Shown: positions 17,439-26,524 of the stretch, piece after piece
Numbering within the stretch: the first letter of the stretch is position 1
Layout of the letters: each line of letters starts with the position of its first letter
DNA from: Bryobacterales bacterium F-183
GTDB taxonomy: Bacteria; Acidobacteriota; Terriglobia; Bryobacterales; Bryobacteraceae
Direction of reading: 5' to 3'
Assembly: GCA_016865505.2 (NCBI GenBank)
Contig: AP025252.1
Span: forward strand, 4,610,137 to 4,674,136
DNA length: 64,000 bases
The notes under the pieces: generated by a model
What the model was told of the DNA's origin: nothing
The model's input: the letters and a program-made list of their open reading frames with translations, nothing else
The model's database searches: none
Program-made: the position numbers and the translations under genes

Positions 17439-18142
17439 GCAACGTTCATTGGTTTGACACGGTCTCCTCTACGATGCACGAGGCCGCGCGCCTGGCGGAC
17501 GAAGGCTGCGCACACGGTACGGTTGTGGCCGCCAACGAACAGACCGCCGGACATGGACGTCACGGTCGCGCCTGGCATTCAGAGAAAGACGCCGGCCTCT
17601 ACTGTACGTTCATCCTTAGACCCAGGCAACTGGACCCGGCGAATGTACCCGTCATCACGTTAGCCCTTGGACTCGCGGCCGCCGACGCCATTGCCCTGCC
17701 CTGCGACCTCCGCTGGCCCAACGACGTACTCATCCGCAATCGCAAAGTCTGCGGCATCCTCACTACCTTGCACGCTGGTGCCGTACTCGCAGGCATCGGC
17801 ATCAACGCCAATCACACCGCGTTCCCTCCTGACTTGGAGCCCATCGCGACCTCTTTGCGCATCGAGAACAACGGCCTGCCCGTCGATCGCCACGCCTTGC
17901 TCAACCGCTTGCAGACAGCCGTCCTCTCACACTGCGCGATCCTCGAAGAGCAAGGTCCCAAAGCGATCATCGACCTGTTCACCCGCGCATCCAGCTACGC
18001 CAGCGGCCGCCGCGTGCGCCTGGAAGATACGGGGGAGACCGGCATCACCGATGGCCTCGATAGCGCAGGGTTTCTTATGCTGAAGAGAGACGACGGCCGC
18101 CGCATCACAATCTACGCCGGTGGCGTACGTCCCGCACAGTAG
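17435..18142 (+). CDS. birA: Biotin--[acetyl-CoA-carboxylase] ligase
   Basis: 235 residues. It lacks the N-terminal DNA-binding domain, so it is a class I ligase and not a repressor. The start VSSTMHEAARLA, the biotinyl-AMP loop GHGRHGRAWHS, LRWPNDVLI, and the Lys in RKVCGIL followed by GIGINAN are all present. A C-terminal SH3-like domain ends the protein. It attaches biotin to the carboxyl carrier protein. It overlaps nadC by 4 bp and lies 18 bp before coaX. Confidence 0.95.
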   Translation: MSNVHWFDTVSSTMHEAARLADEGCAHGTVVAANEQTAGHGRHGRAWHSEKDAGLYCTFILRPRQLDPANVPVITLALGLAAADAIALPCDLRWPNDVLIRNRKVCGILTTLHAGAVLAGIGINANHTAFPPDLEPIATSLRIENNGLPVDRHALLNRLQTAVLSHCAILEEQGPKAIIDLFTRASSYASGRRVRLEDTGETGITDGLDSAGFLMLKRDDGRRITIYAGGVRPAQ

Positions 18143-18160
18143 TCCGACCGAAGAAGAAAA

Positions 18161-18931
18161 ATGTTACTCGCACTCGACGCAGGCAACACCAACATCACCA
18201 TCGGCGCATTTGACGGCGACAAGCTCATCAGCCGCTGGCGCCTGCGCACCATCCACGAACAGACCGCCGACGAATGGGGCATCCTCATGCGCAATCTGTT
18301 CGCGCTCAATTCGCTCGCGCTCGAACGCATCGGCGGCATCGTAATCTCCAGTGTCGTACCGCCCCTCGAACAGAACCTCACAGAAATGGCCAAGCGGTAC
18401 TTCGGCCTCACACCGATGTTCGTCACCGCAGCCACCGACACGGGCATCACCGTGCGCTACGACAATCCGCGTGAAGTCGGCGCCGACCGCATCGTCAACG
18501 CCGTGGCTGCCTATCAGAAGTACGGCGGACCCTGCGTCGTCGTCGACCTCGGCACAGCTATCACGTTCGACGCCGTATCGAAAGACGCAGAATACTTGGG
18601 CGGCGTCATCTGCCCCGGCATCGGCATCGCGATCGGCGGCTTGTTTTCAAAGACCGCCAGACTCCCCATGGTGGACTTCCGCGAACCCGAAAAGCTGATC
18701 GGTTCCAATACGGTCGGCTCCATTCAATCAGGGCTTTATTACGGCTTCATCGGCCTGATCGACGGCATCATCGAGCGCATGCGTAACGAACTAGGCCCCG
18801 CGACACGTGCGATCGCAACCGGCGGCCAGGCACCGCTTATCATCCGAGGATCGAAGTACCTGCACGCCGCCGACGAAGACTTAACGCTCGACGGCTTGCG
18901 CATCATATGGCAACGGAATCAGATCTCCTAA
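18161..18931 (+). CDS. coaX: Type III pantothenate kinase
   Basis: 256 residues. It catalyses the first step of CoA synthesis and belongs to the ASKHA fold. The N-terminal phosphate loop is LDAGNTNITIGAF, followed by SSVVPPL, NPREVGADRIVNA with the catalytic Asp, VVDLGTAITFDAV and GGVICPGIGIA. The 3' end overlaps the next gene by 25 bp, so the two are probably translated together. Confidence 0.96.
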   Translation: MLLALDAGNTNITIGAFDGDKLISRWRLRTIHEQTADEWGILMRNLFALNSLALERIGGIVISSVVPPLEQNLTEMAKRYFGLTPMFVTAATDTGITVRYDNPREVGADRIVNAVAAYQKYGGPCVVVDLGTAITFDAVSKDAEYLGGVICPGIGIAIGGLFSKTARLPMVDFREPEKLIGSNTVGSIQSGLYYGFIGLIDGIIERMRNELGPATRAIATGGQAPLIIRGSKYLHAADEDLTLDGLRIIWQRNQIS

Positions 18932-19611
18932 AGCAGGATTGGAACTACTTCAATTACTTCACCGAGACCGAGGAACACTTTCAACGGGCTCGGGGTACGG
19001 CGTTGTTTCTGCTATCGCCCATGGATTGGGCCCTGATTGAAAGTTGGAAGAACGCCGGTATCCCGCTCGAGGCTGTACTTCGCGGCATCGACGTGGCGTT
19101 CGAAAAGTGGCGCGCCAAGAAGACCAAGACGCAGGCCGTGAACTCCATCGCCTACTGCGCCCAAGCCATCGCGGCCGAGGCGGAAGCAATCGCCAAAGGC
19201 GGTCCCGGTGCGACAGCGGCGTCCGAAAAAGCCAAGCACGACGCACCGTTCGCGCTTGATGAGCTTGCAAGTTACCTGGACAAGAGCATTGCCTGCGTCA
19301 CAAAGGCCGACCTGCCGGACATACTCGATGCGTTGCAAAAGATCCGCGCCGAGGTCGACCAGCATTACCAAGACCTAGAACAATTGGAACAGCGCCTCAC
19401 TGCTTTCGAAGAGAAGATGATCGCCGCCGTGCGTACCCGGGCTTCCGACGAAACCTTGTTCCAAGCGCGCCGCGAACTCGATCTCCAGCTCAAGCCCTAC
19501 CGCAGCAAGATGACGGCCGAACAGCTTTCCATGCTCGAACGCCAGTTCTTGGACAAGAAGCTACTCGAAAGCGCCGGGCTCGAACGGCTCAGCTTGTTCT
19601 ACCTGCGATGA
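18907..19611 (+). CDS. Conserved-looking protein of unknown function
   Basis: 234 residues. The N-terminal ~90 residues contain YFTETEEHF, LSPMDWALIESWKNAGIPLEAVLRGID and FEKWRAKK, a helical fold that could bind nucleic acid or protein. The C-terminal half (about 125-220) is strongly helical and probably a coiled coil (DQHYQDLEQLEQRLTAFEEK). There is no signal peptide or membrane segment. It is locked between coaX (25-bp overlap) and an epimerase gene (4-bp overlap). I do not recognise a characterised family. Confidence 0.85.
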   Translation: MATESDLLKQDWNYFNYFTETEEHFQRARGTALFLLSPMDWALIESWKNAGIPLEAVLRGIDVAFEKWRAKKTKTQAVNSIAYCAQAIAAEAEAIAKGGPGATAASEKAKHDAPFALDELASYLDKSIACVTKADLPDILDALQKIRAEVDQHYQDLEQLEQRLTAFEEKMIAAVRTRASDETLFQARRELDLQLKPYRSKMTAEQLSMLERQFLDKKLLESAGLERLSLFYLR

Positions 19612-20585
19612 AGGTACTCGTCACAGGAGGCTCTGGCTTCATCGGCACGTACTGCATCCGGCAGTTGCAGGACCAAGGCCACAAGGTACGCACCACCGTG
19701 CGATCTCTGGATCGTCCCGTGCCGCCGCATGTCGAAGCCGTGGTGGCTGACCTCGCGCACGACGCAGGTTGGCAGAGCGCCGTACAAGGCTGCGACTACG
19801 TCCTGCATGTCGCGTCACCCTTCCCGGCCAGCGTCCCCAAGCATGAGGATGACCTGATCGTTCCGGCGCGCGAAGGGACATTGCGAGTCCTGCGTGCGGC
19901 GCGCGACTCCGGCACGGTACGGCGCGTAGTTGTGACCTCATCCTTCGCCGCCATCGGCTACGGCCACCCCGCGCGACCCGGGCACGTCTTCACCGAAGCA
20001 GACTGGACGGACCCCACCGCCGACGTCAGCGCCTACGTCAAATCGAAGACCCTGGCCGAGCGTGCCGCCTGGGACTTCATCGCCAAACAAGGCGGCGACC
20101 TTGAGCTAGCGGTGGTGAATCCAGTCGCGGTCCTTGGGCCGGTATTCAGCAAGGATTACGCAAGCTCCATCGGCCTGATCAAGCGCATGCTCGACGGCGG
20201 CATGCCCGGCTGCCCTCCACTGTGGTTTGGCGTCGTCGATGTCCGCGATGTGGCGGACCTTCACTTACGTGCGATGGTGGACCCCAAGGCGAAAGGGGAA
20301 CGCTTCCTGTGCGCGGCCGAGTTCCTGAGCGTGATGGACGTCGCGCGCGTCCTGAAACGTGGCCTGCCTGCCGCGGATTCTGTAAAGGTACCGACACGCA
20401 ACCTCCCCGCCTGGATCGTACGCCTCGGCGCGATCTTCAATAAAGATGCACGTCAGGTGGTGCCGGAACTCGGCAAGGTCAAGCAGGCCAGCAACGCCAA
20501 AGCGCGTCAGTTGCTCGGCTGGCAACCGCGCAGCGCCGAAGAAGCGATCCTTGCCACCGCATTGAGCCTGAAGCAGTTGCAGTAG
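19608..20585 (+). CDS. NAD(P)-dependent epimerase/dehydratase (dihydroflavonol-reductase-like)
   Basis: 325 residues, extended SDR. The Rossmann motif VTGGSGFIG is at the N-terminus, the active site has Ser in VVTSSFAAIG and the YVKSK Tyr/Lys pair, and NPVAVLGPV is typical of the dihydroflavonol-4-reductase-like group. A hydroxyl or carbonyl of a small molecule is the likely target; the actual substrate is unknown. It overlaps the preceding gene by 4 bp. Confidence 0.9.
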   Translation: MKVLVTGGSGFIGTYCIRQLQDQGHKVRTTVRSLDRPVPPHVEAVVADLAHDAGWQSAVQGCDYVLHVASPFPASVPKHEDDLIVPAREGTLRVLRAARDSGTVRRVVVTSSFAAIGYGHPARPGHVFTEADWTDPTADVSAYVKSKTLAERAAWDFIAKQGGDLELAVVNPVAVLGPVFSKDYASSIGLIKRMLDGGMPGCPPLWFGVVDVRDVADLHLRAMVDPKAKGERFLCAAEFLSVMDVARVLKRGLPAADSVKVPTRNLPAWIVRLGAIFNKDARQVVPELGKVKQASNAKARQLLGWQPRSAEEAILATALSLKQLQ

Positions 20586-20606
20586 CGGACGTGTATCATT
20601 CAATTG

Positions 20607-23600
20607 ATGCCGTTCTACGCCGCCGCATTCTTGCTGGCAGCAGCCGCTGTAACGCCCAGCAAGCCGGTTGACTTCGACCGCGAGATCCGCCCGATCCTGT
20701 CCGACCACTGTTTTGCCTGTCACGGACCCGACGATGGCAACCGAAAAGCAGGAATTCGTTTCGATCAAAAAGAAGCGGTTATCGGCAAGACCATCATCCC
20801 TGGCGACCCTGCAAAATCGCGCCTTTTTGTGCGTATGAGCCACGAAAAGGCCGGCATGCGCATGCCCCCGGCGAACTTTCCACGCCAACCCAATGCCCAG
20901 CAAATTGAAACGGTAAAGAAGTGGATCGAACAAGGCGCGGAATGGAAAACGCACTGGGCCTATCAGCCGCCAAAGCCGCAAACGCCGCCCGCTACAGCAT
21001 CCAAGTGGGTCCGCAACGGCATCGACAACTTCGTACTCGCACGGCTCGAAAAAGAGAACTTGAAGCCTTCGCCCGAAGCGCCCAAAACAACATTGCTACG
21101 CCGTCTGTCACTCGATTTGACGGGCCTTCCGCCGACAGCAGCGGAGATCAAGGCGTTCCTCGCGGACAAGTCTCCAAACGCCTATGAGAAGCAGGTGGAC
21201 CGCCTGCTTGCCTCACCGCACTATGGCGAACGCATGGCGATGCAGTGGCTGGACCTCGCTCGTTACGCCGACACTCACGGCTATCACATCGACTCGCATC
21301 GCGATATGTGGCCCTGGCGTGACTGGGTCATCCGCGCCTTCAACAACAACATGTCGTACGACCGGTTCACCATCGAACAACTGGCCGGTGACCTGTTGCC
21401 GAATCCCACCAAAGACCAGTTGATCGCCACCGGCTTCAACCGCAATCACATGATCAACTACGAAGGCGGCGCGATCCCGGAAGAGTACCTGGTGGAGTAC
21501 GTCGCCGACCGCGTCGACACCACATCCAACGTCTGGATGGCGATGACCATGGGCTGCGCGCGCTGCCACGATCATAAGTACGACCCTATCAAACAGGCCG
21601 ATTTTTACAAGTTTTTCGCCTTCTTCAATACGGTTGCGGAAAAGGGTCTGGACGGCACCATGGGCAACGCCGCGCCGATGATGCAGTTGCCGGACGACAC
21701 ACAGAAGAAGCAGTTGGACGAAGTCAACGCCGCCATTGCACGTCGTGAAGCGCAGTTGGCCCCAGCCAAAGTCGACGAACTCTACAACGCGTGGGAAGCC
21801 AAGCTACCGCCGCCGGACCTCGCGGGTCCCGAATCGCTGCGCAAGAATCTGCAGTTCCACTACGACTTTGAAGGCAACCTGCTCGACACCTCCGGCCGCT
21901 ACCGCCATGCCAAAGCCGTCAGCGGTGACCCCGCCTTCAACACCTCTGGTGTAGGTCGCGGTATTGATTTCGACGGCTCCACGGTGCTGGTGTCAACAGG
22001 TCCGGCAGAAGTCGCCGCACCGTTCACGCTTGCCTTCTGGCTGCGCTTCAATCAGCAGAAAGAAACCACAGTGATGCGCCGCGGCACGCAGTTTGAGGTC
22101 TGGTACGAAAAGCCGGTCGTATTCAGCCGCCATCGCCGCTTTGCGACCCTGCACATCGACATCGGAGCGAATCGTTACCAGTCGAAAGAGATGCTGCCGT
22201 TCGGCGAGATGAAGCATGTGGCGATCGTGTCGGCCAACGACGCATCGCTCAAATTGTACGTCGCCGGAGTAGAAATGCCACTCGAGCGCATCGGCCCGGC
22301 AAGCCCGGTGAGCCGCCTGCAAAGCATCGAGCCGCTCGAGATTTCGCCCATCACCAAGCGCGCCCGCTTCAAGGGCCAGATCGACGACCTCCGCCTGTAC
22401 TCGCGTGTCATCACCAACGACGAGGTCTATCAGTTAGCAATCCACCAGCAGGAGCCGCCGGTACTCGCGATTCCCAAAGCCAAGCGATCGAAAGCGCAGA
22501 ACGACTACCTGCGCGAGTACTTCCTCACCCAGTTCGCTCCCACCGAACTCAAAGAGGCCAACGCCGATCTCAAGCGCCTGAAAGAACGCAAGGGCGACCT
22601 GGAAGATCAGATCCCCAGCACGATGGTGATGCAGGAGGCCGAAAAGCCTCGCGAGACCTTTATCCTTGCTCGTGGCGATTACCGCAACGCGACCCAGAAG
22701 GTAGAGCCGCAAGTACCTGGTGTACTGCCGCCGCTGCCCACAGGCGCAAAGGCCAATCGGCTCGCTCTTGCCAAGTGGCTCACCGATTCCAACCACCCGC
22801 TGACCGCTCGCGTGGCCGTCAATCGCTTCTGGCAAATGTACTTCGGCCTCGGCATCGTCAAAACCAGTGAGGATTTCGGCTCTCAAGGCGAACCGCCGAG
22901 CCATCCGGAAATGCTGGACTGGCTCGCCGTCAACTTCGTCAAATCCGGTTGGGACGTCAAGGCGCTGCAACGCCTCATCGTCACCTCCGCGACGTACCGC
23001 CAGTCCTCCAAAGTCACGCCCCAGCTTTTGGAAGCAGACCCGCAGAATCGCCTGCTGGCGCGCATGTCGCGCTTCCGCCTCTCCGCCGAAGTCTTACGCG
23101 ACAATGCCCTGGCCATCTCCGGACTCCTGAACGGCGAGGTCGGCGGCCGCAGCGTCTATCCCTACCAGCCAGCAGGACTCTGGGAAGAACTCGCCTATGG
23201 CGATCGCTTCACCGCGCAGACCTACACACCGTCCACCGGCAAAGATCTGTACCGCCGCTCGATGTACTGGTTCTGGAAGCGCACCGTTCCCCCGGCGACC
23301 CTGGCCACCTTCGACGCGCCGGATCGCGAAAAGTGCACCAGCCGTCGCGCCGTGACCAACACGCCGCTGCAAGCCCTGATTCTACTCAACGATCCAACGT
23401 ACATCGAAGCGGCGCGAGCCCTAGCGACCAACGCCATCAATGCCTCGCCCGACGCGGCCAAACGCGTGAGTGCTGCATTTTTAGCAGCCACCGGACGCGA
23501 ACCCTCCGCCCAGGAATCGAAGATCCTGCGCGACCTCGCGGCGCGCGAACTCGACACCTACAGCAAGGACCAGAAAGCGGCAGAAGCCTTCCTTGCCATC

Positions 23601-23708
23601 GGCGAATCGAAGTACGACAGCAAGAAGCTGAAGCCCGCCGAACTCGCCGCCTGGACCACAGTCGCCAGCGCAATTCTCAACATGGATGAGGTGGTAACCA
23701 AAGAATGA
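20607..23708 (+). CDS. Secreted cytochrome-c/DUF1549/LamG/DUF1553 protein
   Basis: 1033 residues from ATG 20607. A short signal peptide precedes a planctomycete-type cytochrome c domain with the haem motif CFACH at about residue 35. DUF1549 follows (about 130-330: [38 protein letters not shown], which has a second CxxCH), then a LamG/concanavalin-like domain (about 410-590) and DUF1553 (about 700-990: [34 protein letters not shown]). The family is abundant in Planctomycetes and Solibacter-like Acidobacteria, but its role is not established. It overlaps the DUF1501 gene by 4 bp. Confidence 0.93.
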   Translation: MPFYAAAFLLAAAAVTPSKPVDFDREIRPILSDHCFACHGPDDGNRKAGIRFDQKEAVIGKTIIPGDPAKSRLFVRMSHEKAGMRMPPANFPRQPNAQQIETVKKWIEQGAEWKTHWAYQPPKPQTPPATASKWVRNGIDNFVLARLEKENLKPSPEAPKTTLLRRLSLDLTGLPPTAAEIKAFLADKSPNAYEKQVDRLLASPHYGERMAMQWLDLARYADTHGYHIDSHRDMWPWRDWVIRAFNNNMSYDRFTIEQLAGDLLPNPTKDQLIATGFNRNHMINYEGGAIPEEYLVEYVADRVDTTSNVWMAMTMGCARCHDHKYDPIKQADFYKFFAFFNTVAEKGLDGTMGNAAPMMQLPDDTQKKQLDEVNAAIARREAQLAPAKVDELYNAWEAKLPPPDLAGPESLRKNLQFHYDFEGNLLDTSGRYRHAKAVSGDPAFNTSGVGRGIDFDGSTVLVSTGPAEVAAPFTLAFWLRFNQQKETTVMRRGTQFEVWYEKPVVFSRHRRFATLHIDIGANRYQSKEMLPFGEMKHVAIVSANDASLKLYVAGVEMPLERIGPASPVSRLQSIEPLEISPITKRARFKGQIDDLRLYSRVITNDEVYQLAIHQQEPPVLAIPKAKRSKAQNDYLREYFLTQFAPTELKEANADLKRLKERKGDLEDQIPSTMVMQEAEKPRETFILARGDYRNATQKVEPQVPGVLPPLPTGAKANRLALAKWLTDSNHPLTARVAVNRFWQMYFGLGIVKTSEDFGSQGEPPSHPEMLDWLAVNFVKSGWDVKALQRLIVTSATYRQSSKVTPQLLEADPQNRLLARMSRFRLSAEVLRDNALAISGLLNGEVGGRSVYPYQPAGLWEELAYGDRFTAQTYTPSTGKDLYRRSMYWFWKRTVPPATLATFDAPDREKCTSRRAVTNTPLQALILLNDPTYIEAARALATNAINASPDAAKRVSAAFLAATGREPSAQESKILRDLAARELDTYSKDQKAAEAFLAIGESKYDSKKLKPAELAAWTTVASAILNMDEVVTKE

Positions 23709-25123
23709 CCCATTCGACCAGACGCCACTTCTTTGGCAAGTCCGCCAGCGGCATCGGCGTCGCCGCTCTTGCCTCGCTCTTTCAGAAAGACGGCCACGCG
23801 GCCCCGGCGCTGGAAGGCCTGCCCCACTTCGCGCCCAAAGCCAAACGCGTGATCTTCCTCCACCAATCCGGCGGACCCTCGCAGATGGACTTGTTCGATT
23901 ACAAGCCCAAGCTGCAATCGCTCAAAGGCTCCGAACTCCCGGACTCCATCCGTATGGGTCAGCGCATCACCGGCATGACCTCGGGCCAGAGTTCCCTGCC
24001 CGTCGCAGCGTCCGTCTTTAAGTTCGAAAAGCGAGGCCAGACCGGATCTTGGATGAGCGAGCTCGTCCCCTGGCAGGGCAAGATCGCCGACGACATGTGC
24101 CTGATCCGCTCCGTGCACACGGACGCGATCAATCACGACCCGGCCATCACGTTCATCCAAAGCGGGAGCCAGCAACCAGGACGTCCCTCGCTCGGTTCCT
24201 GGGTCTCGTACGGACTCGGCAGCGAGAACCAGAACATGCCGGCGTTCGTGGTGCTACTTTCCCAGCAGCACTCGCTAAACGTCGACCAGCCCCTGTTTTC
24301 GCGCCTCTGGGGCAGTGGCTTCCTCCCGTCCAACCATCAGGGCGTGCGCTTCCGTGGCGGCTCCGAACCCGTGCTGTACCTCGAAGATCCCGCAGGTCTC
24401 AACAAGTCGTCCCGCCGCAACATCCTGGACGCTGTCGGTGCGCTCAACAAGATGCACCAGCAGGATTTTGGCGACCCCGAAATCGCCACCCGCATTGAGC
24501 AGTACGAAATGGCGTACCGCATGCAGACCTCGGTGCCCGACCTCATGGATCTTTCGAAGGAGCCCGAAAGCACGTTCGAACTATACGGTCCGGAAGCGCG
24601 CAAACCCGGCTCATATGCCGCCAACTGCCTTCTCGCCCGTCGCCTCGCCGAGCGCAACGTACGCTTCATCCAGCTCTACCATCGCGGTTGGGATCAACAT
24701 AACGACCTCCCCCGCGACCTCGCGCTGCAGTGCAAAGGTACCGACCAGCCTTCCGCAGCGCTGGTCATGGACCTCAAGCAGCGCGGCCTCCTGGATGAAA
24801 CGCTAGTGGTGTGGGGCGGCGAGTTCGGCCGCACTGTATACTGCCAGGGCAAGCTCACCGACACCAACTACGGTCGCGACCATCATCCGCGCAACTTCGC
24901 CATGTGGATGGCCGGAGGCGGCATCAAACCCGGCGCGCAAATCGGAGCAACGGATGATTATTCGTACAACATCACCGAAGATCCGGTGCACGTGCACGAC
25001 ATCCAGGCAACGATCCTGCACTGCTTAGGCATCGATCACAAGCGGCTCACCTTCAAGTTCCAGGGCCGCCACTTCCGCCTCACGGACGTCCATGGGGAGC
25101 TTGTGAAGAAAGCGCTCGCCTAA
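23705..25123 (+). CDS. Tat-exported DUF1501 protein (sulfatase/phosphatase-like)
   Basis: 472 residues. The Tat signal contains RRHFFGK followed by a hydrophobic stretch and cleaves near residue 32. The body matches DUF1501: [48 protein letters not shown] and GRDHHPRNF, a pattern that resembles alkaline-phosphatase-fold metal sites. It almost always accompanies the DUF1549/DUF1553 protein, as here with a 4-bp overlap, so the two probably work together in the periplasm. Confidence 0.93.
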   Translation: MTHSTRRHFFGKSASGIGVAALASLFQKDGHAAPALEGLPHFAPKAKRVIFLHQSGGPSQMDLFDYKPKLQSLKGSELPDSIRMGQRITGMTSGQSSLPVAASVFKFEKRGQTGSWMSELVPWQGKIADDMCLIRSVHTDAINHDPAITFIQSGSQQPGRPSLGSWVSYGLGSENQNMPAFVVLLSQQHSLNVDQPLFSRLWGSGFLPSNHQGVRFRGGSEPVLYLEDPAGLNKSSRRNILDAVGALNKMHQQDFGDPEIATRIEQYEMAYRMQTSVPDLMDLSKEPESTFELYGPEARKPGSYAANCLLARRLAERNVRFIQLYHRGWDQHNDLPRDLALQCKGTDQPSAALVMDLKQRGLLDETLVVWGGEFGRTVYCQGKLTDTNYGRDHHPRNFAMWMAGGGIKPGAQIGATDDYSYNITEDPVHVHDIQATILHCLGIDHKRLTFKFQGRHFRLTDVHGELVKKALA

Positions 25124-25652
25124 GGTGTACCCCAGCCGCAAACAGCACCAAGCCCATCGCAGATAACGGCAACAACAGCAGGCGTACGATCGTCGCCGGT
25201 GCGCCTGCTCCACTCATCCCCAGCCGGAACATCACAAAGTGGAACAAGATCGAGCTATGCCCGCGATCGATCCAAAAGTAGTCGCCGTTTTCGTTTAAAG
25301 CGAAGCTCTTCGCTTCATCCAGCTTCCACGCCAGCCACCACTTCCACTTGGTCATGATCGGCTCCGCAGAACAGATCAGCCCCAGTACGTCGTAGTTGTT
25401 GGGACGCAGGTCCGCCAGCATCTTTTCGCGACCCGCAGCGCCACCGTAGTCCGTCACGCGATACACGCGAGCATCATCGCGCAGTGCCGTAGGCTTGCCC
25501 GCATAGCAGGTCACCAGATCGATCACCACGCCCGCATGCGATTTATAGATGCCAGGGATCAGCTCTTCGAGCAAATGCCGCGACCCCGATTCCACCAGCA
25601 ACACTCGTTGGAACCGGCCCGGAACGCTCGTGCGTAAGAAGGAACGAAGCAA
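25080..25652 (-). CDS. Unknown protein with C-terminal membrane segment
   Basis: 190 residues. The N-terminal part has [18 protein letters not shown] and [20 protein letters not shown], a Rossmann-like pattern that recalls glycosyltransferases but lacks a recognisable active site. Residues about 155-178 form a hydrophobic membrane segment ([20 protein letters not shown]) with a basic tail, so the protein is probably anchored with its main domain in the cytoplasm. The gene overlaps DUF1501 by 44 bp at the 3' end and follows mutT by 23 bp. Confidence 0.75.
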   Translation of the reverse strand: MLRSFLRTSVPGRFQRVLLVESGSRHLLEELIPGIYKSHAGVVIDLVTCYAGKPTALRDDARVYRVTDYGGAAGREKMLADLRPNNYDVLGLICSAEPIMTKWKWWLAWKLDEAKSFALNENGDYFWIDRGHSSILFHFVMFRLGMSGAGAPATIVRLLLLPLSAMGLVLFAAGVHLRRALSSQAPHGRP

Positions 25653-25675
25653 CCTTCAGGGTACCAGCGCGACGC

Positions 25676-26089
25676 TCAAACAGGCTTGGTCTGCAATCGC
25701 GCCAGACGACGTACAAAATCGATGTCGCCTTCCAAAAAATCAAGCGACGGCAACTGCTTCGGCTCGCACCACTGCATCTGCTCAAACACCTGATTGCGGA
25801 TCTCACCCTCAAACCGATGCACGGAAAAAAAGATCAGCTCAATCGGCGGCTTACCCTGATACGAGAACTCGTACCTCGCCATCTCCTTGCCAATCTCCGC
25901 CTCGATGCCAAGCTCTTCGGATAGCTCACGGCGCAGCGCTTCTGTTGGATTCTCACCGGCCTCGAGCTTCCCGCCGGGAAACTCCCACTTCAGCTCGTGA
26001 CGATGTCCCTTTTTCCGTTGGCAAGCCAGGATCTTGCCATCCGGCGATTGGATGACGCCCGCCACAACGATTGCTCTGCTCGGCCGCAT
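25676..26089 (-). CDS. Nudix hydrolase, MutT-like
   Basis: 137 residues. The full Nudix box (GGKLEAGENPTEALRRELSEELGI) fits GX5EX7REUXEEXGU. The N-terminus VVAGVIQSPDGKILACQRKKG and the C-terminal WCEPKQLPSLDFLEGD resemble MutT 8-oxo-dGTP diphosphatases, which clean the nucleotide pool. Other nucleotide substrates are possible. It is divergent from the IscU-like gene across 72 bp, which hold a TGGTAC/GTACCA inverted repeat (26104-26128) of uncertain meaning. Confidence 0.9.
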   Translation of the reverse strand: MRPSRAIVVAGVIQSPDGKILACQRKKGHRHELKWEFPGGKLEAGENPTEALRRELSEELGIEAEIGKEMARYEFSYQGKPPIELIFFSVHRFEGEIRNQVFEQMQWCEPKQLPSLDFLEGDIDFVRRLARLQTKPV

Positions 26090-26161
26090 TCTGGTGTAGT
26101 AGATGGTACGAAAGTCCTAACTGTACCAAAAACAGCGGACGAAAGAACCGGCACTGGAACG

Positions 26162-26524
26162 ATGACTCCGCATCCCAAGTTATTGGATCATTTCACGAAC
26201 CCGAGAAACGCCGGAACCCTTCCCTGCCCTCCTGCGATTCGCGTACAAACCGACAATCCGGCGTGCGGCGACACCCTCATTCTGTACGTGGAAACCGACG
26301 GCCAACAGATCACCAATGTGCGCTACCAGGTCCGCGGCTGTACCGCCTCCATCGCTGCTGGATCCGCACTCACAACGCTGCTGGAAGGCCGCAGCATCAG
26401 TACCCTCAACAACCTTCAGGCCAGCGACATCGAAGCAGAGATCGGCGAACTCCAGCCTGCATCCAAGCACGCCGCCGTACTCTGCCGCGATACCGTCACT
26501 CGCTTGCTTCAGGCTCTTCGTTAG
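26162..26524 (+). CDS. IscU/NifU-like iron-sulfur cluster scaffold
   Basis: 120 residues from ATG 26162; the open frame upstream is not family-like. All scaffold ligands are visible: Cys and Asp in NPACGD, Cys in VRGCTASIAAGSALT and Cys in KHAAVLCRD. The N-terminus LLDHFTNPRNAGTL is the typical IscU/SufU opening. It assembles Fe-S clusters on its cysteines with a cysteine desulfurase, which is not encoded nearby. The 3' end overlaps rnr by 29 bp on the other strand. Confidence 0.92.
   Translation: MTPHPKLLDHFTNPRNAGTLPCPPAIRVQTDNPACGDTLILYVETDGQQITNVRYQVRGCTASIAAGSALTTLLEGRSISTLNNLQASDIEAEIGELQPASKHAAVLCRDTVTRLLQALR

Noticed and set aside
26104-26128. TGGTAC/GTACCA inverted repeat between mutT and the IscU-like gene
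   Set aside because: Arms are only 6 bp and GTAC is common throughout the window, so it is weak evidence for an operator.
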